Shown: positions 57,215 through 64,000 of the stretch, piece by piece | Position numbering within the stretch: the first letter of the stretch is position 1 | Layout: every line of letters begins with the position of its first letter | Assembly (NCBI GenBank): GCA_030407085.1 | Contig: CM059584.1 | Coordinates: 133,600,001-133,664,000 of the forward strand | Length of the DNA: 64,000 nucleotides | From: Trichopria drosophilae | Lineage: Eukaryota > Arthropoda > Insecta > Hymenoptera > Diapriidae | Direction: 5' to 3' | Position numbers and translations under genes: made by a program | The notes under the pieces: generated by a model | The model's database searches: none | What the model was told of the DNA's origin: nothing | Seen by the model: only the letters and a program-made list of their open reading frames with translations

Positions 57215-60098
57215 CTAAAGCACCTTGCAGTCGGACTTATCAGCTTCCATTAGATATTCGTAAAATCTACTCTTAAATATCTGCAAGGTAGCACTATCGG
57301 AAATATTGCGAGGAAGTAAGTTCCATAATTTCCTAGAAGTAATAATAAAAGAGTGCGCACATACAGCTGTTCGATGGGCAGGTATTCGTAATATTGCTCC
57401 CCCAGGCCGAAGCTCACGGGAGATAATATCACGTCGCCAAAGATAGCGTTGGTAAAGGTAGTGAGGTTTTTTATAGTAGACGAGCTGATAAGTCAGGCAT
57501 CCGATCGTATATAATCTGCGATTTTCCGCGGTTAGCCAACATAGTCTACGCCGATATCTGGTGATGTGTTCGAACTTCCGGATCCCGTAAATGAAGCGAA
57601 TGGAGGCATTAAGCATTCGTTCAATCTTTAGTTTTAGTTTGGTGTCGATGGCATTATAGACCGCAGCACAATAATCAAAGTAGGGGAGTACCAGCGAAGT
57701 AATCAATTGGCGCCGCAGTTTTTCAGATAGAGCAGTCTTGCTGTAATAAAGCTGCCGTATTGTACCATACACCTTACGAGACATCTGTACAACATGTTCG
57801 CTCCAAGATAGTGTTTGGTCGATGTGAAGTCCAAGGTTCTTAGCACTTACAGTCCAAGATAAGGGTTGCCCGTGGATAATAATTTGAGGCATACCATTGA
57901 TATTCATTTGCCTGATATTGCGTGAGCCACCGATAAGCATAGCCTTAGTTTTGTCTAAGTTGATCTTGAGCTTATTCCGATCAGCCCAGTTGGTGAATGA
58001 CAGCACATCAGATGAGATTTTCTGCACGCCTGAGTCAATGTCTTCAGGGCGACATTTCAAGAATATCTGCGTATCATCCGCGAATATCGCATGGAGTGTA
58101 TGTTGTAGGCAGGAGGGCAAGTCATTAATAAAGAGCGAGAAAAGAAGGGGCCCTAGGACTGATCCCTGAGGCACTCCAGCCCTCACTGGCAGCCATGATG
58201 AGGTATCTCCATTTGGCCCACGAACTGCCTGAAAGCGTCCCCCGAGGTATGATGCAAACCACGTGATGACTGAGTTGGAAAAGCCAGCTGCCCTCATCTT
58301 TTGCAGTAATAGGGCGTGGTCGACAAGATCAAAAGCTTTGCTAAAATCAAAAAGTACTAGTACAACGACCATACCCTCATCAATTGCCAGTCGAATTTCC
58401 TCCGTAACATACAGCAGGGCAGTCTGAGTGCTGTGAAGTTTTCGGAACCCCGATTGGTGTGGATCGAACCAGCTTCTACTGGTTAAAAAATCGGTGATCT
58501 GCTCGTACACAACTCTTTCTAGTATTTTTGAAGGCATGCACAAGATAGATATAAGTCTGTAATCAGAGGGACTCGTCGGTGAATTTACTTTTTTGATTGG
58601 CGTCAACAAGGAATGTTTCCATAAAGACGGAAAGGCGGATGTCTGAAAAGATTGATTAAATAAATGCAGCATATAAGGAAAGATAGCCGGTAAGCATTTC
58701 AGCAGGAATGTTCTTGAAAGTTCATCCACACCTTTCGCTTCCGATGTTATTCGCATAAAATGTCTACGTAGTATTTCTGGTGTAATGTGTGTAAAGAATA
58801 GGCGATCGTCCAAGAAATCAGGATGTAGAATGTCCGAAGAGAGATCAAGGCTTAATGCATCCACGCAACCCAGAGATAAAGATGCTGAGTAAGCATTAAT
58901 CTCGTCTACAGTGCAGCAGAGAGAGGATTCATCAATTTTGGGTTTGACCAAGCCCATTCCTCGTAGCTCTCTCCATAATCTTTTAGGATCAGATATTTCA
59001 CTTAGCCTAGAGGCGTAATAATTATCTCTCGTCATTGACAATAGTTGCCTATAGGTCTTCCGGAAGGATGTTAATCGCGATTTGATCCGAGAGTCTCGCT
59101 GCAGAAATCAAAGAATTATATTGAATTCGCATTCTTCTCAATTCCGGAGTGAGCCAAGGGGCAGTTGAGCCTTTAGGTCTAAGAGAATGTAAAGGGGCAT
59201 GATCATTTAGTGCAGATTTTAATGTATCGCTAAAAAAATTGCATGACTCGTTAATATCCGGTATAGTAAGAAAGTTTGACCAATCTTTACTATCTAGGTC
59301 TGCCAACAGATCGTTTACATTGATTCGATTGTAGTTCCTGTACATGATAATACCCTCAGATGGAGTCGTCGCCTTGATACCATATTCGATAGATATTAGA
59401 TCATGGCCTGTAACAAAAGGGGTAGCCATTTGGTCGTGATGAGTCACCTTGGTGGGGTCCAGCACAAAGCAATGGTCGATCCATGTATCAGAAAAGTTGC
59501 TATGATGGGTCGAGTGATAGGGGATAATGGAAAGACCACTGCCTGAAGCAAACCCACGAAGGTGCGATGTAGCTGAATTGTTTTTGAGTAGGTCGATATT
59601 CAGATCACCAAATATTATAATGTCCTTATACGCGTGACTGTACCTCATTAGCGAGTCTTCGAAGTTATTGAAGTAAGAAGTGGCGGGAGCTCTATAGATG
59701 ACAGATAGCAAAATTTTTGTGCTGTGGTCTAATTTTAGATCAATAAGCATATATTCAGGTTCATTCAAAACAAATTTGGATGCAAATAGCACAGTTGGTC
59801 TTAGAGAACTATGTATATACGCAGCAACTCCACCACCACGTTTTCCCTCCCTGTCATTTCTCAGTAGAACATAATTTTTTAAATTAAATTGTGAATCTAA
59901 GTGAAAAGAATTGAACCAAGTTTCTGTAAGCAAAATAACATGGAAGAAATTTGTTGCAAAAAATTCGGTAAATAATGAAAACTTGTTGATGGAGCCTAAA
60001 GATTGTACATTAATGTGGCATAATTTGACATTATTATTAACAGAAATGACAGGTACAGGTGGATTTATAATGTTATCTCCGGATTTACAGTCACGCAA
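57215..60098 (-). pseudogene. LINE ORF2: AP endonuclease and reverse transcriptase, one frameshift
   Basis: Part 1 (60098-59049) is an exonuclease-endonuclease-phosphatase domain: CHINVQSL near the start, LLTETWFN, FGDLNID, WIDHCFV and TGHDLIS. Part 2 (59041-57215) is reverse transcriptase: LFDFSKAFDLVDH, GVPQGSVLGPLLFSLFINDL, FADDTQIF, then the thumb and ...LVLPYFDYC. The frames join near 59,065, where a single-base indel turns the reading into ILPEDL-stop. The other frame continues RKTYRQLLSMTRDNYYASRL without a gap. Catalytic motifs are intact, so decay is limited to this lesion. RT and endonuclease normally act together in target-primed insertion. Confidence 0.85.
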
Positions 60099-60104
60099 GT
60101 CGCC

Positions 60105-61064
60105 TCACAAGGAAATCTGGGCAAGGTCTTCATCGGTCAGGATTTCAATAGCCGGTTCACCATTCGCTGAACGGTAGTGAACAATCCCGTTATAAACATA
60201 ACATCTTTTAGCTGGGGCCCCTCGCGCTGCAGCTTTAGCTTTTCTTAGCAGATCTCTAGTTACAGGCGGTAGATGTTCGTTGATATATATCCGTTGTTGC
60301 GGTAGGGTATCATCTATCATTGTGGACACAAAATTGCGATGGTTTCTTGCTTCTACAATGAAAGCAGATCTCAAGTGTGTTGACGACAGCTTAGCGAAAA
60401 TAGAAACCGGCCTAGATGGTTGTTGATCCGTTGATATTGAAGCCCGAGGAACTGAATTTTTCAACGGTTTCAGTCTGTACACAGACAGTATGTCTCTAGA
60501 ATCGAGATCTACTTTGGGCACTTCTGAGATTTTGGTAACAATGCTTCGCAGATCTTCATTGTCACGCTCAGGTAATCCAGAAATTATTAGATCGCAGTTT
60601 CTAGCCTCGTAGCCGGCGATGGCTCTAGATTTTTCCAAATCTCGACGTGTGGATGTAATTTCTGTTTTAGTTTCAACTTTAAGTGTTTTCAGATCTTTCT
60701 CTATTTCTTCCACCTTAGTTGAAATGCTTAACACCTTGTCCATTTTTGTGTTTAGCATAGATAGGTAGGATTGTATGTCGAGGGTATTGTCGACATTTCC
60801 ACCCGGTTGTTGAGACGTTTCTGAAACGGCAGAGTCCACTGAGGATGCGCTAGTTGATCGTAGGAATCGTGGCGGTCTAAGTAGATTATCGACTCCTTTA
60901 CGTTTTCGTCCTCTGTTAGTGAGGCAACAGATATGCATCCCTTGATCAGTTTTGATACCGGTTTCAGGCCAACATTCATTATGGCATTTATTTTTACACA
61001 CTATGCATTGAATGAACGGGCTGGCTGTGATAGGTTTATCACATGCAAAACAGGTTTCCGGCAT
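60105..61064 (-). CDS. LINE ORF1 protein with PHD-like zinc finger, 319 aa
   Basis: Intact frame from ATG to stop. Residues 5-47 have the spaced Cys/His set CFACDKP...CIVCKNKCHNECW...CC, a PHD-type finger, as in ORF1 proteins of CR1/Jockey-group LINEs. A basic patch (GRKRKG) and a Ser/Thr-rich linker follow, then a predicted coiled coil (about 105-150, MDKVLSISTKVEEIEKDLK), then a domain with DLIISGLPERDNEDLRS typical of LINE ORF1 RNA-binding regions, and a C-terminal RKAKAAARG segment. The probable role is RNA binding and chaperoning in the LINE ribonucleoprotein. It is separated from ORF2 by only 6 nt. Confidence 0.85.
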   Translation of the reverse strand: MPETCFACDKPITASPFIQCIVCKNKCHNECWPETGIKTDQGMHICCLTNRGRKRKGVDNLLRPPRFLRSTSASSVDSAVSETSQQPGGNVDNTLDIQSYLSMLNTKMDKVLSISTKVEEIEKDLKTLKVETKTEITSTRRDLEKSRAIAGYEARNCDLIISGLPERDNEDLRSIVTKISEVPKVDLDSRDILSVYRLKPLKNSVPRASISTDQQPSRPVSIFAKLSSTHLRSAFIVEARNHRNFVSTMIDDTLPQQRIYINEHLPPVTRDLLRKAKAAARGAPAKRCYVYNGIVHYRSANGEPAIEILTDEDLAQISL

Positions 61065-61558
61065 GTTTTACTAAAAACATATAACAGACAACCAAAAATT
61101 TTGAGTTACCGTATCAGTTTGAACGATTAAATTACCACAAGGTTCCTGTTTTATCGGCAGATGGTAATTTACCCGTCGAGACGTTATCTAAGATAATGGT
61201 AGAGTCAATAGATGGCATTTAAACATCTTTAGACAAATTTTATACAAATAATCTGTTTTTGGCAATTTTAATGGCTGAAAACCATAGTTTTTTTCGAATC
61301 CGCTGCTGCGAATCTGCTGCTAGCTTCAGTGTCATATATTTAACGTTTTAATTTCAACTTTTTAACATTTTAACTTTTAACGTTATTATTAGTTAACTTA
61401 ACTTCTATTTTAATTAACTAAATTACGAGTTAACTTTTAAATTAACTTACTTTTTTGTACAGTTAACTTTAACTTAACTCAGTTAAAAAAAAAGGGACGC
61501 TAAGGGCTTTTGGTCGGCGGTACGGAGACACAGGCGGGCGCCTTCGGGTATTTCGCCA

Positions 61559-63325
61559 GTGTCCCTGGAAGCCTGGGCTGGTCACTTGGAGCTCCTTTAC
61601 CCTCCGAGGCCTTCGGTGCCTTTGACCTTTTATGGGACCATCGATAGAGATCTTGACGGGACGGTTCAGCCGCAGGAGCTGTTGGAGAACATGAGGAGAT
61701 TAAAATCGGGCAAAGCTGTAGGTCCGGATGGTATTCCGGCTGAAGCATGGAAACTTCTCTCAGGCGAGTGGTTCTCTCTTGTGCTAGACCTTTTTAATTC
61801 GATTCTTTCAGACGAGCTGCCGCCTGAGGGTTGGATGCAAGCAAATCTCTTCATGCTTTTCAAAAAGGGTGATCGATCTATCCCTGAAAACTACCGCGCG
61901 ATTGCAATTACTAATGCCTTCACCAAACTATTTACGCAAATCATAGCGGCGAGACTGGAGAGCTGGCTCCAACAGCGAGACTTGTTACCTGACGAGCAAG
62001 CGGGATTTAGAAGAGGGCGTTCTGTGGAAGACAAGATTTTCACGCTAAATGCAGCAGTCCAGATTCAATTAAGGAGAGCAGCGTCTAAATGCTATGTTCT
62101 CTTTGTTGACTTCCGCAGAGCGTTCGACTCTATTCCACACAACAAACTGTGGCTCAAGTTATTTAATATGGACTTAAGTGCAAAATTGGTTAGGTTGCTT
62201 AAGGCATTCTATAATTCAGCCGAGTCAGCAGTTGTCTGCCCATCAGGTTCAACTGATCGGGTCAGGGTGACTGAAGGGGTCCTACAGGGAGAAATTTTGA
62301 GCCCGCTGCTTTTTATCATGTATATTTCCGACATACTGTCTTTTTTTCGCGAACAAGGCTTGAGAGGCATTGATTTTACATCCACCTATGACCTTATGAT
62401 GCTCCTCTTCGCCGATGACGTGGCGATATTTGCTTACTCGCCTGTCGACTTAAGATCTAAGCTGAGGGTGCTTGCGTCCTACTGCAAGCAGAATGGCCTT
62501 GTAGTAAATTTGGACAAAACTAAAATAATTGTTTTCAGGAGGGGCGGCCCTCTCGACGCATCTTCCAGAGACTTTTTTTTCGACAGTCGGCGGGTGGAGG
62601 TGGTGGCTACGTGCCCCTACCTGGGCACTATCGTCTCCTCCTCGGCGAGTGGGCTGAAGGCTACTGAAAACGCTATAGCCAAGACTCGTCAGGCAACGGC
62701 GTCTGTCTTGGTTTTAATGGCTTCAGCTAGATGTGACTCAGGCAGCGCAGCCCTCAAATTGTACGGTGCTTCAATCGTATCCACTCTCTTATACGCCGCT
62801 CCCTGTTGGGCCCTGGATCACCTTCCATCCCTGGAATCGATCCAGGTAGAATTTTTTAAGAAATGGCTTAAGCTCCCGCCTTCGACCCCACCATACCTCC
62901 TACGCCTTGAGTTGGGTCTCTACCCTATATCAGCAGAAATTGTACGCAGAGCGCTGTCCCTTGTGATAAAATACTTGAGGCAGCCACCGAGCAGTTTGCC
63001 GCGGCTGGGACTACTCAGACTTTTTGAGCTCAGTTTGGTTGGAACTAGTCCGACATCTTTGAACTGGATCTCACAGTTTAGGTCAGTCCTCAAGGACGCC
63101 TGTTACAATAATTTATGGGCTAATTTCATGGCTGGTAACTGGAAGTCCTCTCTTACTTCCACCTGCGTAACTTTCGCTACATCCCAGCGTAATCGTGATC
63201 TCCAGCGCTACTACATGTCGGACTCGTTCCAAATCCCAGTGTTTAGACAATTCTCCGATGGCCTGGCTTCACTGGCTCTCCTGAGCGATGCCAATTGGCG
63301 CACCTGCGCCTCAAGGTCCAGCTGA
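61559..63325 (+). pseudogene. LINE reverse transcriptase, partial
   Basis: 589-codon frame (588 aa plus stop) with RT blocks in order: KSGKAVGPDGIPAEAWK, FKKGDRSIPENYRAIAITNA, DEQAGFRRGRSVEDK, LFVDFRRAFDSIPHNKLW, GVLQGEILSPLLFIMYISD and the catalytic LLFADDVAIFAYS, then a long thumb/connector. The endonuclease is absent through 5' truncation, and the first codons are out of frame with RRYRRAPSGI-type sequence just upstream. The frame ends artificially at 63323-63325; the next frame continues LRLKVQLRTATIYSR and a CCHC-like motif CSICNTGG...THILCDC. Catalytic FADD is intact, but the element is broken by at least two frame changes and a MITE. Confidence 0.8.
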
Positions 63326-63441
63326 GAACGGCCACAATATATTCGCGCTCATTCTGCATTGGTTCGACACTCCATGCTTACAATCCGACCGAACCTTGCT
63401 CGATATGTAATACGGGTGGAAGGGAGACGTTAACGCACATA

Positions 63442-63704
63442 CAGTAAAACCCCTCTTACTTGAACAGGGTCGAGCCAGCATTTCCCCTCCGACCCCGTTT
63501 ATTTGAACGCTTACAGTTGTCCCCACTCCTCGCGCAATATACCCGTCCGTCGTGAGTAGCGCACGCGCATTGGAATTTGTATCCGCGTAAGAGCGAGTAG
63601 TGGGGGTAAGGGGAAGTAGAAATCGTTCAAATAAACGAGGTTATTTTGTTCAAATAGACGGGGTGTTCAAGAAAGCGAGTGTTCAAGTAAGAGGGGTTTT
63701 ACTG
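63442..63704. mobile_element. TA-target MITE in LINE zinc motif
   Basis: The ends CAGTAAAACCCCTCTTACTT and AAGTAAGAGGGGTTTTACTG are perfect inverses, with TA at 63440-63441 and 63705-63706. Excising the element with one TA reunites the LINE reading frame across a CCHC motif, which confirms the boundaries. Pogo/Tigger-like by its CAGT ends and TA target. Confidence 0.85.
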
Positions 63705-64000
63705 TATTGTGCGACTGTCCTCTTTCCAGCAGACTTAATGGTCTTTTTAATCGACTCAGCTGACCCGCGGGTTTTGGGTGTGCTTTTTGGTTTCGTTAGT
63801 TCCTGCTTTGCCAGAAGGAGATTTATTATGGAAACTTAGGTAGCCCTTTTTTTTCGATCTATTGCCTGTATCGGTTCGGTTGTATTCGGTTATTTTGTAC
63901 CCTCGCGCGTTATATGTAGCCAGTCCTTTCTGTAGCGGTGATTTTTTATTTCTTATTTATATTTTATTTTATTATTATATGTATTTATACTAGCCTATGC

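Larger units (their letters stand above)
56889..61200 (-). mobile_element. Nearly intact two-ORF LINE (Jockey/CR1-like)
   Basis: Minus strand: ORF1 (60105-61064), then ORF2 with endonuclease and reverse transcriptase (60098 to 57215), then a 3' UTR and a (TCTAA)n-type tail (56891-56910). The 5' boundary is not fixed (about 61,100-61,250). Both major proteins are preserved apart from one frameshift, so insertion is young compared with other copies in the window. It entered the inverted-repeat transposon 56801-61335. Confidence 0.85.
56801..61335. mobile_element. Inverted-repeat transposon with 9 bp target duplication, split by a LINE
   Basis: The left end ATGACGCTGAAGCTAGCAGC and the inverse of the right end (ATGACACTGAAGCTAGCAGC) continue matching for about 40 bp (through GCAGCGGATTC). 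ATATTTAAC flanks both sides (56792-56800, 61336-61344), and the surrounding array unit gives the empty site with one copy. A 9 bp duplication fits a Mutator-type transposase. Only about 90 bp on one side and 100-250 bp on the other belong to it; the rest is the LINE insertion. Confidence 0.8.
55840..61490. repeat. Opposite-orientation TTAACTTTT array with insertions
   Basis: The same heptamer-type sequence as intron 1 but reverse complemented: 55850-55983, 56358-56800 and 61336-61490. It is interrupted by a MITE (55984-56357) and by a 4.5 kb transposon (56801-61335). The distal end carries the conserved head in reverse (TTAACTTTAACTTAACTCAG at about 61,460), immediately before a LINE. Confidence 0.75.
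61491..64000 (+). mobile_element. 5'-truncated LINE, running to the window edge
   Basis: GC-richer coding sequence begins abruptly after the TTAACTCAGTTAAAAAAAAA end of the array. It holds a reverse transcriptase frame (61559-63325), a frameshift, a zinc motif split by a TA MITE (63442-63704), a terminal frame to 63839 and an AT-rich 3' UTR that continues past the window. It is distinct in sequence from the minus-strand LINE next door. Confidence 0.8.

Overview
The window looks like a stretch of AT-rich, TE-laden insect nuclear DNA. The basis is short 55-83 nt ancestral introns, arthropod-type host proteins, degenerate TTAGG-type repeats, and LINE, Penelope, Mutator, pogo/Tigger-like and TTAA-target transposon debris. 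Hymenoptera is my best guess (AG-rich LINE style, Spartan with several UBZ fingers), but this is not proven.

Three host genes were assembled from splice junctions read by eye. (1) ERO1, the ER thiol oxidase: minus strand, eight exons (5082..12841), 472 aa, complete from signal peptide to stop. (2) Spartan/SPRTN, the DNA-protein-crosslink protease: minus strand, five exons (45979..51783), 635 aa, HEMIH active site and four UBZ-like zinc fingers. (3) A CYTH/triphosphatase-like protein: plus strand, three exons (52240..55742), 189 aa. It is divergent from Spartan across a 456 bp intergenic region that holds three E2F-type sites. A terminal exon of an unidentified gene lies at 4209..4360 on the plus strand, convergent with ERO1.

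Almost everything else is mobile or repetitive. 1-4.1 kb: a Mutator-like remnant with long inverted ends, TTAA-target MITEs, and TA-target MITEs nested in one another. 5.5-7.0 kb: an AG-rich LINE inserted 17 nt from an ERO1 splice site. 10.4-11.2 kb: a foldback element in ERO1 intron 1. 13.2-20.3 kb: a tandem array of about 1,008 bp units decaying into direct and inverted fragments, starting just upstream of ERO1. 27.8-29.6 kb: nested CCCAGCAATCG elements carrying a 91 bp tandem expansion. 33.0-34.1 kb: a LINE fossil. 38.5-40.8 kb: a large inverted repeat enclosing a minisatellite, which in turn contains a Penelope-like element with inverted flanks and hammerhead-like motifs. 41.0-42.4 kb: a CCCAGCAAACG element containing a TTAA element and a 5S-rRNA-like relic. 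47.9-50.4 kb: two giant palindromes in one Spartan intron. 52.5-61.5 kb: TTAAAAG-type arrays in opposite orientations on either side of CYTH exons 2-3. 56.8-61.3 kb: a transposon with about 40 bp inverted ends and a 9 bp target duplication, split by a nearly intact LINE. 61.5-64.0 kb: a second LINE, whose zinc motif is split by a TA MITE.

I see no convincing new enzymatic system. The most unusual content is structural: repeated palindromic and foldback organisation, elements sharing CCCAG(C/T)AA ends, hammerhead-like motifs, and inverted heptamer arrays around a gene.
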